Origin: an uncultured Caryophanales bacterium
GTDB taxonomy: Bacteria; Bacillota_I; Bacilli_A; RF39; UBA660
DNA: 39,533 bases
NCBI GenBank assembly: GCA_947571655.1
Contig: CANOYR010000013.1
Location: 1-39,533, forward strand
Direction: 5' to 3'
Shown one piece after another: positions 1-7,711 of the stretch. A program made the position numbers and the translations under genes. Below the pieces are notes generated by a model. That model had not been told where the DNA came from and searched no databases. It saw nothing but the letters and a program-made list of their open reading frames with translations. The stretch's first letter is position 1. Every line of letters starts with the position of its first letter.

Positions 1-721
1 GTAAACCTAGTCTTTCTAGTAATCTTAGAAAACAAAAAGAAATACAAAAATAACATTAGGAAATAATACTTACTATCCAAAGTATGAGAAATGTAAGAAT
101 GGATTTATTGAAATTTCAAGTAATCATATAAATACAGGCTTTTTTGTAGTACCTGATGAAGCTTTAAATGAATCTATGCAATCAGAAAGTATTCTACTTG
201 CCAATTATAAGGAAACAGGAAAAGAAGGAAAACAAAGAATTGAAGAAATCGTACAAAAACTTAATGAACACCCTTATAATAATCAAAGTAGTATAGAAAT
301 GATGACCAAACTGTATTTATATGAAAATAGTATTGGTCTTGGAGCGATGGTAACTTTTATTGGACTATATTTAGGAATCATCTTTTTAATTAGTAGCGCA
401 GCCATTCTAGCGCTTAAAGAATTATCAGAAAGTACTGACAACAAAGAAAGATTTCGAATGTTAAGAAAGATTGGTGCCTCTGAAAAAATGATTCACAAAG
501 CATTATTTTTACAAATCGCTATTTTCTTTCTATTCCCATTATTAATAGCGCTTATTCACTCTGTATTTGGAATTATGTTCTGTAATTACATCCTAGAAAC
601 TTTTGGAAATGAAAAATTATTAGAATCCATCATTATGACAGCCATCTTTTTAGTATTAATCTATGGAGGATATTTTCTAATTACTTATTTATGTAGTAAG
701 AATATTATCAAAGAAAAATAA
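1..721 (+). CDS. C-terminal part of a BceB/FtsX-type ABC transporter permease (5' truncated, possible frameshift)
   Basis: The frame ending at 721 is open back to position 29, and no start codon in it has a Shine-Dalgarno site (the ATG at 176 does not). It encodes an extracytoplasmic stretch, then three hydrophobic segments, the first containing GLGAMVTFIGLYLGIIFLIS. The loop SESTDNKERFRMLRKIGAS is typical of FtsX-family permeases that export or sense antimicrobial peptides. The N-terminal part lies upstream of the window. Frame 1 (positions 1-63) also reads like protein, a hydrophobic stretch then KKKYKN, and stops at 64-66. One indel near the A-run at 46-50 would join the two frames. The family call is fairly secure. 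Whether the gene is frameshifted or this is an assembly error cannot be told from the window. Confidence 0.7.
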
Positions 722-769
722 AAAAAGAAGGGAGGAAGACGAAAGAAAAAATCTTAGTCGAATTAAATT

Positions 770-1879
770 ATGAATTATGTTACAGCGATAAAAACAGCGT
801 TATTTACATTTCCGCTCATTGCCTTTTTCTTTACGATTCCTTTTATTCTACATCAATATCATAAATATGGATCGATTCACAAACTGAGAGTATGTATTAT
901 ATACTCTTTTATCCTTTATATGATTACCACTTACTTTTTAGTAATTTTACCTCTTCCTAAAATGAGTGAAGTTACCAAACCAGCATCCGAAATGGTTCAA
1001 TTACTTCCATTTTCATTTATAGGAGATTTCATCAAGGAAACATCCTTAGTAATTTCCAATCCTAGTACTTATTTAAAAGCTTTGAAAGAACCTTGCTTTT
1101 ATACAGTTGTATTTAATATTTTGATGACCATCCCTTTTGGAATGTACTTAAGCTATTATTTTCAATGTAACTTCAAACGTGTCGTTCTCTTTAGTTTTTT
1201 TCTAAGTTTATTTTTTGAACTTACGCAATTAACAGGACTCTATTTCATTTACCCATTTCCTTATCGATTATTTGATGTTGATGATTTATTAATGAATACG
1301 ATTGGTGGAATGCTAGGATACTTTTTGATGATGTTTCTTCATAAATTTTTACCAACAAGAGAAAAGATAGATGAAGAATCAATTCGTAGAGGAGAAACAG
1401 TTTCTGGACTACGAAGAATTACTCTTTTTTTTCTTGACCTAGTTTTATATACCATCTTACTTACTCTTACACAATCGTTCTTTTCCAAGTTTTCTACTGC
1501 TGTTTTATTTTCTTTTTCTCTCTACTTTTTGATTATTCCACTGCTTTTTAATCAAAAGACACTCGGTAGTAAATTTTTAAATATTCGTTTTTTCTATCCA
1601 AATCATTTTGTTATTAGACAAACCATTCGAATGCTTTTTTATCCGATTTACTATGTGTGGATTCCATTTCATGTTCTCATTACTTATCCTTTTTTGACAG
1701 ACATTTTGATATTAACAGAAAACGAAAAAATCTTATTATTTTTAGGAATTTTAACGATTTTATTCTTATTCTATTTTATTCATTTTTTGATTTTAATTCG
1801 AAACAGAACCATTTACTATGATCATTTTTTCCAAATCACTTATCAAAGTACTATTAAAGAAAAGAAAAAAATGAAATAA
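770..1879 (+). CDS. VanZ-RDD fusion membrane protein
   Basis: A 369-residue polytopic membrane protein. Residues about 40-195 look like a VanZ domain: repeated hydrophobic helices, the stretch LPFSFIGDF, and the conserved acidic end FDVDDLLMNTIGGMLGYF. Residues about 210-355 resemble an RDD domain: GLRRITLFFLDLVLYTILL near the start, then QKTLGSKFLNIRF and a final helix pair. VanZ proteins are linked to teicoplanin resistance and cell-envelope functions; RDD domains are of uncertain, possibly transport, function. The ATG at 770 has no close Shine-Dalgarno (GGAGG lies about 35 nt upstream, and a stop at 764-766 blocks an earlier in-frame start), so initiation may be weak. It sits between a peptide-type ABC permease and a membrane-anchored regulator, which suggests an envelope-stress or antimicrobial-response cluster (inference). 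Confidence 0.75.
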   Translation: MNYVTAIKTALFTFPLIAFFFTIPFILHQYHKYGSIHKLRVCIIYSFILYMITTYFLVILPLPKMSEVTKPASEMVQLLPFSFIGDFIKETSLVISNPSTYLKALKEPCFYTVVFNILMTIPFGMYLSYYFQCNFKRVVLFSFFLSLFFELTQLTGLYFIYPFPYRLFDVDDLLMNTIGGMLGYFLMMFLHKFLPTREKIDEESIRRGETVSGLRRITLFFLDLVLYTILLTLTQSFFSKFSTAVLFSFSLYFLIIPLLFNQKTLGSKFLNIRFFYPNHFVIRQTIRMLFYPIYYVWIPFHVLITYPFLTDILILTENEKILLFLGILTILFLFYFIHFLILIRNRTIYYDHFFQITYQSTIKEKKKMK

Positions 1880-1899
1880 AAACTTTTTATTAGAAATCA

Positions 1900-1929
1900 T
1901 TGAAGAATTTAGATAATACTTGTTATAAT
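1900..1929 (+). promoter_or_regulatory. Promoter for the XRE membrane regulator
   Basis: TTGAAG (1900-1905), an 18-nt spacer and TATAAT (1924-1929) preceded by TGT form a good sigma-A promoter with an extended -10. It lies about 90 nt before the ATG at 2022. Confidence 0.6.
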
Positions 1930-1972
1930 AATATTGAAAAAAATGAACCCAATATTACTATAGCAGTATTTT

Positions 1973-1999
1973 TTATTATACTTTAAAAAAGTATGGTAA
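1973..1999 (+). promoter_or_regulatory. Inverted repeat in the 5' leader of the XRE regulator
   Basis: ATACTTT (1978-1984) and AAAGTAT (1988-1994) are perfect complements around a 3-nt loop. The stem extends with two T-G pairs and TTA/TAA to 1973-1999. It lies between the promoter and the ribosome binding site, so it could be an operator for the downstream HTH protein or an mRNA hairpin. There is no T-run, so it is not an obvious terminator. Confidence 0.35.
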
Positions 2000-2021
2000 A
2001 AACATTTAGGATGTGTCGCTT

Positions 2022-2720
2022 ATGAATCAGGAAAAAATAGGAAAACAAATTAAAGAATTCAGAAGAAAAAACCACTTAACGCAACAACAATTCGCAGAAA
2101 AATATGGGGTTACTTATCAGGCTGTATCCAAGTGGGAAACAGGAAAAAATATTCCAGACATCTTAGTACTAAAACAGATTTGTAATGATTATCAGATTCC
2201 TTTAGAAGATTTTTTGGAATCCAAAGAACCAAAGAAAAAAAGAAAAACTCCTCAGATTATTTTTCTTTTGTTTGTCCTTTTAATTTTCGCACTTTTCTTT
2301 ATTATCATTAGATACTTTGATTCTAATAACTTTGAGTTTAGGACTTTATCTTCTAGTTGTGATAACTTTGAAGTAGCAGGAAGTATCGCTTATAATGATA
2401 AAAAATCGGCGATTTATATTTCTAATATTTCTTATTGTGGAGAAGTAAATAAAGAAAAATATCAAAAAATAGAATGTACTCTATATGAAACGAATCAAAA
2501 TACCAAAATAGTAATTAGTCGTTATGACTATGAAAAAAAGCAATTAATTTCTTTAGAATCATTTTTAAAACAAGTAAATTTTCATGTGGATGATTATATG
2601 AAAAGTTGTAAAGTTTATTCCGAAAACAGCTTACATCTAGAAATTGATGCAGTAAATGAAGAGGGAAAAATAACTTCCTATAAAATTCCCCTTACTCTAG
2701 CAGATGATTGTAAAAAATAA
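2022..2720 (+). CDS. Membrane-anchored XRE-family transcriptional regulator
   Basis: 232 residues. Residues 6-60 form an XRE/Cro-type helix-turn-helix (IKEFRRKNHLTQQQFAEKYG, then VTYQAVSKWETGKNIPD). A basic linker (KKKRK) leads to one transmembrane helix at about 79-98 and an extracytoplasmic domain of about 130 residues with five cysteines. This topology suggests a one-component regulator whose outer domain senses a signal; the signal is unknown. The ATG at 2022 is preferred over the GTG at 2013 because AGGA at 2008-2011 is well spaced only for the ATG. It follows an ABC permease fragment and a VanZ-RDD protein and precedes the arylsulfotransferase pair; which of these it controls is not visible. 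Confidence 0.8.
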   Translation: MNQEKIGKQIKEFRRKNHLTQQQFAEKYGVTYQAVSKWETGKNIPDILVLKQICNDYQIPLEDFLESKEPKKKRKTPQIIFLLFVLLIFALFFIIIRYFDSNNFEFRTLSSSCDNFEVAGSIAYNDKKSAIYISNISYCGEVNKEKYQKIECTLYETNQNTKIVISRYDYEKKQLISLESFLKQVNFHVDDYMKSCKVYSENSLHLEIDAVNEEGKITSYKIPLTLADDCKK

Positions 2721-2810
2721 AATTCAACTTTTGGTTGAGAAATATTCAACTTATAATTGATTGCTACTTGATAAAATAAATTATACAATAAAAAAAAAGG
2801 AGGAAGAAAA

Positions 2811-4784
2811 ATGAAAAAAAATTCAAAAAGTGGAATTTTTATTCTGAGTATTTTCATTGTTTTATTACTAGTTTCATTCTTTTTTATAACAAGGAATGAT
2901 AAAAAATATACCAATACAAAGAAAACATCTCAGATAATAAGTTTAGGAGAAGAGCAATATAAAAAAGAAAAGAAATTTAAAACCAAAGGATTTTCGATTG
3001 AAAACCCCAATGTGATTTTAAATCCTTATGGAAATTCCCCACTAACAGCTTTGATTCTATTTGAAACAGAAGAGGAAGTGAGACCTAAGGTTACTATTGT
3101 TGGAAAAGATGAACTTTCCACTTACACCAATACATTTGAAAAATCAAAAAAACATTTACTACCAATCTATGGACTTTATGCAGATACTTTGAATCAAGTC
3201 ATCATTGAAATTGATGAGAATGGAGAAAAAATTTCTAAAACAGTAGAAATAAAAACAGAGAAGCTCCCTGAAAATATGATACTACCAACGAGTGTCTTTA
3301 GTAATAAAGAAAAACTTCAAAATGATTTATACTTCTATACGCCTTCTAGTACTGGTTATACTTGTGCTTATGATGTAAATGGTGATGTTCGTTGGTACTT
3401 AACAAATTATGCACTATGGAAAATTGATCGTTTAGAAAATGGACATCTACTAGTAAGTACCGAAAGACTAATAAACAGTCCTTACTACATGACAGGATTA
3501 TATGAAATCGATTTATTAGGAAAAATATATACAGAATTCCGTCTAGAAGGAGGATATCATCATGATTATTATGAAATGGAAAATGGCAATTTACTAATTG
3601 CTAGCGATGATTTTAATAATGATGATGGAACTGTTGAGGACTATATTGTAGAAGTAGACCGAGAAACTGGGAAAATAATAAAAAGATTCGATTTAAAAAA
3701 TCTCTTAAATATGGAAGATGGAAAGAGTGAAAATTGGACCTCTTATGATTGGTTTCATAATAACTCTGTATGGTATGACAAAACGACTAACTCTATTACG
3801 TTATCAGGAAGACATCAGGATGCAGTCATTAATATTGACTACGAAAGTGGAGAATTAAACTGGATTATTGGGGATCCAACCTCTTGGAGTGAAGAATATC
3901 AAAAATATTTTTTTAAGCCAGTAGGAGATAATTTTGAATGGCAATGGAGCCAACATGCTGCGATGATTACACCAGAAGGATATGTCTTTTTACTAGACAA
4001 TGGGAATAACAAATCAAAGATAAAAGAGGAATATGTTCCAGCTGAGGATAGTTATACTCGTGGTGTTATATATCAAATCGATACTCAAAATATGACAATT
4101 GAACAACGATGGGAATATGGAAAAGAAAGAGGCAGTGAATTTTATTCTCCTTATATTTCCGATGTGGATTATTTAGGAGAAAATCATTATATTGTTCATT
4201 CTGGAGGAATTGTTTATGTAGATGGAAAAAATTCAAATCAGCCAGCAGGATTTAGCAAAAACGCAACTTTAGTATCTGATACAGTGGAGCTAATGAATGA
4301 TGAGATTATTTTTGAATTAAAGCTTCCTACAAATAATTATCGAGTAGAGAAGATGAGCTTATATCATGAAAAGGAAAAATTTTCACTGGGGGAAGTTACA
4401 AGACTTGGTAGTTTAGGAAAAACGGAAGTAGAAAAAGAAAAATTTCAACCTTTTTTGTCTGCAAAGGAAATCGACGATACCTATCAATCTCATCATATTG
4501 AAATCACGAAAGAAATTGACCGATTGGTCGTAAAAGGCCAATTCCTAAGAAAAAATGAAGTAAGCATTGTGCTTTATCGAAATATGAACTGGAAGTATTA
4601 TGATGTTGTCGTTAGTAAAAAACCATACACTGCTTTATGTGTCGATTTATTCACAGAAGAAGAGGATAAAAATGGAATTTCAATTACCAAATACATTAAT
4701 GAAGATGGTCTGATTGGGAAATACTCCATTTACATTGAAATTGATGGAATCCTTTATAATACAAAGGAATATGTAGAATTCTAA
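2811..4784 (+). CDS. Arylsulfotransferase (ASST)-family protein, membrane-anchored
   Basis: 657 residues with an N-terminal membrane anchor (residues 8-26) and an otherwise extracytoplasmic body. Residues about 60-155 resemble the ASST N-terminal beta domain. The rest is a six-bladed-propeller-like ASST domain. Family active-site motifs are present: GGYHHDYYEMENGNLL (His250/251), WFHNNSVWYD (His316), SGRHQDAV (Arg334, His335) and SQHAAM (His382, the position expected for the sulfo-accepting histidine). Known members transfer sulfate from a phenolic sulfate to another phenol without PAPS. The natural substrate here is unknown. Only two cysteines are present (185 and 610), unlike the paired active-site cysteines of the E. 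coli enzyme. A strong AGGAGG site precedes the ATG. The stop codon is immediately followed by the start of the next gene, so the two are probably translationally coupled. Confidence 0.85.
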   Translation: MKKNSKSGIFILSIFIVLLLVSFFFITRNDKKYTNTKKTSQIISLGEEQYKKEKKFKTKGFSIENPNVILNPYGNSPLTALILFETEEEVRPKVTIVGKDELSTYTNTFEKSKKHLLPIYGLYADTLNQVIIEIDENGEKISKTVEIKTEKLPENMILPTSVFSNKEKLQNDLYFYTPSSTGYTCAYDVNGDVRWYLTNYALWKIDRLENGHLLVSTERLINSPYYMTGLYEIDLLGKIYTEFRLEGGYHHDYYEMENGNLLIASDDFNNDDGTVEDYIVEVDRETGKIIKRFDLKNLLNMEDGKSENWTSYDWFHNNSVWYDKTTNSITLSGRHQDAVINIDYESGELNWIIGDPTSWSEEYQKYFFKPVGDNFEWQWSQHAAMITPEGYVFLLDNGNNKSKIKEEYVPAEDSYTRGVIYQIDTQNMTIEQRWEYGKERGSEFYSPYISDVDYLGENHYIVHSGGIVYVDGKNSNQPAGFSKNATLVSDTVELMNDEIIFELKLPTNNYRVEKMSLYHEKEKFSLGEVTRLGSLGKTEVEKEKFQPFLSAKEIDDTYQSHHIEITKEIDRLVVKGQFLRKNEVSIVLYRNMNWKYYDVVVSKKPYTALCVDLFTEEEDKNGISITKYINEDGLIGKYSIYIEIDGILYNTKEYVEF

Positions 4785-5285
4785 ATGAAGATAAAAACGA
4801 ATATCCTAGTAATTGTAATTTCATTGATTCTAGGAGGTGGAATCTATTTTGGAAATCAATTCTATCAAAATTACTTAAATCAAAAAACAGATACCATAAT
4901 ATTAAAAAATGCAACCCTTGATTCTATTGATTGGTCCTCTAACAAGATTAATATTTATGTGTTTTGGGGAGATGGATGTCCACATTGCGAAGAATTATTT
5001 GATTTTTTAGAAAGTATTCGAAGAAATTATAGAAAGTATTTCAATGTTTATGGATTTGAAGTTTGGTATCATGAAGAAAATGGAAAAATCATGGATAATG
5101 TCAAAGAGGAACTTGGTGAACAATCAGGAAGTAGGGCAGTGCCATATTTTATCATTGGAGATCAACAAATATCAGGATTTGATGATAGTACCAAAAAGGA
5201 AATCAAAGATTTAATAACATCCAAGTATAAAAATAAAAAAGACATCAAACAATTAAAAAGTTTAAAGAATAGGACAAATTTTTAA
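4785..5285 (+). CDS. Membrane-anchored thioredoxin-fold protein with CPHC motif
   Basis: 166 residues: an N-terminal membrane helix (about 6-24), then a thioredoxin-like domain with YVFWGDGCPHCEELFDF (Cys65-Pro-His-Cys68) and the cis-proline segment SRAVPYFIIGDQQISGF (Pro120). CPHC is the DsbA-type active site, typical of thiol oxidases, although single-domain thioredoxin-like reductases can also carry it. The ATG directly abuts the TAA of the arylsulfotransferase-family gene with no spacer, so translation is probably coupled. In enterobacteria AssT is encoded with its own DsbL/DsbI oxidoreductases; this gene pair looks similar, though no DsbB/DsbI-like membrane partner is seen. Role in folding the upstream protein is inference. 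Confidence 0.8.
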   Translation: MKIKTNILVIVISLILGGGIYFGNQFYQNYLNQKTDTIILKNATLDSIDWSSNKINIYVFWGDGCPHCEELFDFLESIRRNYRKYFNVYGFEVWYHEENGKIMDNVKEELGEQSGSRAVPYFIIGDQQISGFDDSTKKEIKDLITSKYKNKKDIKQLKSLKNRTNF

Positions 5286-5306
5286 AAAAATTCTATTCTT
5301 TTTTTC
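5264..5306 (+). terminator. Rho-independent terminator overlapping the stop codon
   Basis: AAAGAATAG (5264-5272) pairs with CTATTCTTT (5293-5301), with further A/T pairing inside, followed by a T-run. The 5' arm is inside the end of the thioredoxin-fold gene. Confidence 0.55.
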
Positions 5307-5357
5307 ATTTTTTGAAACTTTTTTAACAAACTTGGGATAAAGAAATAAGGAGGGAAA

Positions 5358-5390
5358 ATGAATATTCAAGAAAAGAAAAAAACTGTCTGA
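5358..5390 (+). CDS. Possible 10-codon leader peptide or gene remnant
   Basis: ATG at 5358 sits 4 nt behind a near-perfect AGGAGG (5348-5353) and reads MNIQEKKKTV before a TGA at 5388. A run of seven A residues (5376-5382) lies within it. A +1 shift there would extend the frame to about 40 residues. It could be a leader peptide, the 5' stub of a decayed gene, or chance. No promoter was identified, and it lies upstream of the promoter of the sugar transferase, so control of that gene by attenuation is unlikely. Confidence 0.2.
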   Translation: MNIQEKKKTV

Positions 5391-5500
5391 AAAAAGAAGA
5401 TTGATATCTATACAGAAGATTAATTTCATTATTATGCAAAGTTATCAAGTGAAAAAAACTTATTTTTTCGACAAAATCTGACCAATAATGACACTTTTTC

Positions 5501-5529
5501 TTGCTTTTTAAAAGACTTTATGTTATTAT
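5501..5529 (+). promoter_or_regulatory. Promoter for the initiating sugar transferase
   Basis: TTGCTT (5501-5506), a 17-nt spacer and TATTAT (5524-5529) with an upstream TGT. Transcription would begin near 5536. That is downstream of the possible TTG start at 5501 and supports the ATG at 5555. Confidence 0.65.
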
Positions 5530-5554
5530 AGTAGCCAATTTAGGGGGAGTGGTT

Positions 5555-6235
5555 ATGAATGGAGTTAGTATTGAATTAGATACACAAGAGCAAGAAATAA
5601 CTTTAGTCAATAAAAAATCTAGACTTCTCTATCAATTTATAAAAAGGGTATTTGATATTTTAGTATCAGGATTATCCTTGATTGTTTTTAGTCCAATATT
5701 TTTACTAATTGTCATTCTAATTAGAATTGATTCGAAAGGAAAGACATTCTATAAACATAAGAGAATTGGGAAACAGGGAAAACCGATTTATCTATATAAA
5801 TTTCGAAGTATGTACTTTGATTCTGAGGAACGACTAGAAAAAATGCTAAAAAATCCTGATATTAGAAAAGAATGGGAAGAAAATTTCAAATTAGAGAATG
5901 ATCCAAGAATTACGAAAGTAGGCAAAATGCTTAGAAGGACATCTCTAGATGAACTGCCACAACTTATTAATATTCTAAGAGGGGATATGAGTATTGTAGG
6001 TCCTAGACCAGTAATTGAAAGTGAAATCGAAAAGTATGGGGAAGAAAAAGAAAAATTCTTAAGTGTAACACCAGGTCTTACAGGATGGTGGGCATGTAAT
6101 GGTAGAAGTTGTACAAGCTATGAAGATAGAAAAAAATTAGAATTATACTATGTAGAACACAGGAGTATAAGCCTAGATTTAAAAATTATTTTTAAAACAT
6201 TCATTTCCGTAATGAAACGAGATGGAGCAAAGTAA
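5555..6235 (+). CDS. Undecaprenyl-phosphate sugar-phosphate transferase (bacterial sugar transferase family)
   Basis: 226 residues, the usual size of single-domain, one-membrane-helix initiating transferases. It should transfer a sugar phosphate from a UDP-sugar to undecaprenyl phosphate on the cytoplasmic face, the first step of the surface polymer. Hallmarks are one membrane segment (about 33-58), the KHKRIGKQGKPIYLYKFRSM motif, DPRITKVGKMLRRTSLDELP, and NILRGDMSIVGPRPV, followed by PGLTGWWACNGRS. The start is the ATG at 5555 behind AGGGGGAG; an earlier in-frame TTG lies at the promoter. The gene has its own promoter and a strong terminator, so this committed step is transcribed apart from the assembly operon that follows. 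Which sugar is transferred cannot be read from the sequence. Confidence 0.92.
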   Translation: MNGVSIELDTQEQEITLVNKKSRLLYQFIKRVFDILVSGLSLIVFSPIFLLIVILIRIDSKGKTFYKHKRIGKQGKPIYLYKFRSMYFDSEERLEKMLKNPDIRKEWEENFKLENDPRITKVGKMLRRTSLDELPQLINILRGDMSIVGPRPVIESEIEKYGEEKEKFLSVTPGLTGWWACNGRSCTSYEDRKKLELYYVEHRSISLDLKIIFKTFISVMKRDGAK

Positions 6236-6269
6236 AAGAGAAATAAAAAGGGTACCAAAATAAAACAAG

Positions 6270-6315
6270 AAGATTGAATGCAAAGTAGAGGGGTATTTCG
6301 CATTCAATCTTTTTC
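6270..6315 (+). terminator. Strong rho-independent terminator after the sugar transferase
   Basis: AAGATTGAATGC (6270-6281) and GCATTCAATCTT (6300-6311) form a perfect 12-bp stem with an 18-nt loop, followed by TTTCT. The remaining gap to 6444 is AT-rich; I see TATACT at 6402-6407 but no convincing -35, so the promoter of the next operon is not assigned. Confidence 0.8.
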
Positions 6316-6443
6316 TGTAAAAGAGAATGGTTTTATAGGAATGAATATTACTTTCGTATTTTATATAACGGAAAAATATATAGAAAAGTTATCATATAAA
6401 ATATACTAAGATTGATAGAAAATTAAGAAAGGTGGAATAGAGG

Positions 6444-7706
6444 ATGAAATTGAAAAAAAAGATTGAAAATAACTTTACTCATTTTTTACTTAATGCAATT
6501 CTCACTTGTATTATAGCAATAGTGATTCTAGTGTTACCCAATACATACAATACTTTATCAACGATTGGATATTGTATCATTTTGTTGTGTATTATTCTTT
6601 ACTTAAAGTATAGAAAAGCAGAAAGATTTACTTTTTTAGTTGGAATGATAATTATTATTAGTTTTTGCTTTGCCATTTCTGTATGTTTAAATCCATATAG
6701 TACTGCATTTAATTGGCAAGTATCGCTTATAAATACAGAGGCAAATATAATAAATGCAAAAAACCTTCTATTATTTATATACATTTTTACAATGTCATTA
6801 AAAAGAAAAGAGAGCGAAGGTACATCAGAACCTGCTCAATTTAATAGTAATTTCCTAATCTTTCTAGTTGGTTTTCTTATTTTAATATTGGCATTTTATT
6901 TTGGTATTGATAAATCTATCATTGGTGTTTATTCTTCTAATACAAACCCTCTATATGAGTATGCTCTTGTTGTTTATCTATTTTGTTGGTTGTATTTTGA
7001 TAAAAAATGGGCACATACAGTTCTTATCTTGTATGCGATATTGTATTGTGTTCAGGCCTTGCTTTATGGGGACCGTTCCTCTTGTTTTCCAATGATTTTA
7101 TTGAATATACTTTTATTATGGAAACGTGGCTATAACATGAAATATATTATAATTATTGGAATTGGAGGTATTCTATTTGGAAATGCCATTGATATCTTTA
7201 GAAATAGTGGTGCATTATTTTCTTTAGATGTATTCAAAGAAGTATTAGATAGAGGATTGTTTGTTAATACAATATCATATGCGTTTTATGGTGGTACTCA
7301 AATAGTAAGATATGGGCTTTATACTGCCAATAACATTTCTCATTTTTTCTCCTATCTTGCATCATTATTCCTTGGAGGAGGTTCTGATGTCACATTAACA
7401 GTAATTGCAAATGCTAATGGTTTTGTGAATAAAGGTGGCGGTATGTCACATATATACTTTTACTATTGGTTTGGATATCTTGGAACTATAGTATTCGGTC
7501 TTATTATATCTAAAATCATCAACTATGCTTATAATCATCAGAATAAAATTGCCAATATACTACAATTAATGATTATCATCTTCTTATTCAGATGGTTCTT
7601 GTATTACCCAATTACCTTTTTTAGAACAGCATTAATAATACCAACTGTGTTATATGTCTTATGTGAGCTGTTCTGTAATGCCATTAAAAATAAAAGAAGG
7701 GGGTAG
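6444..7706 (+). CDS. Polytopic membrane protein, probable Wzy-type polysaccharide polymerase
   Basis: 420 residues with about ten to twelve hydrophobic segments along its length and a larger extracytoplasmic region in the C-terminal half (around YGGTQIVRYGLYTANNISHF). This architecture and the position in an operon with Wzx, a pyruvyl transferase and glycosyltransferases fit an O-antigen/capsule repeat-unit polymerase. Wzy proteins have little sequence conservation, so the call rests on topology and context. The ATG at 6444 is preceded by AAAGGTGG at 6427-6434. The pyruvyl transferase gene begins 5 nt after the stop, showing one transcript. It could also be an EpsG-like polymerase or an O-antigen ligase. 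Confidence 0.65.
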   Translation: MKLKKKIENNFTHFLLNAILTCIIAIVILVLPNTYNTLSTIGYCIILLCIILYLKYRKAERFTFLVGMIIIISFCFAISVCLNPYSTAFNWQVSLINTEANIINAKNLLLFIYIFTMSLKRKESEGTSEPAQFNSNFLIFLVGFLILILAFYFGIDKSIIGVYSSNTNPLYEYALVVYLFCWLYFDKKWAHTVLILYAILYCVQALLYGDRSSCFPMILLNILLLWKRGYNMKYIIIIGIGGILFGNAIDIFRNSGALFSLDVFKEVLDRGLFVNTISYAFYGGTQIVRYGLYTANNISHFFSYLASLFLGGGSDVTLTVIANANGFVNKGGGMSHIYFYYWFGYLGTIVFGLIISKIINYAYNHQNKIANILQLMIIIFLFRWFLYYPITFFRTALIIPTVLYVLCELFCNAIKNKRRG

Positions 7707-7711
7707 AAAAT

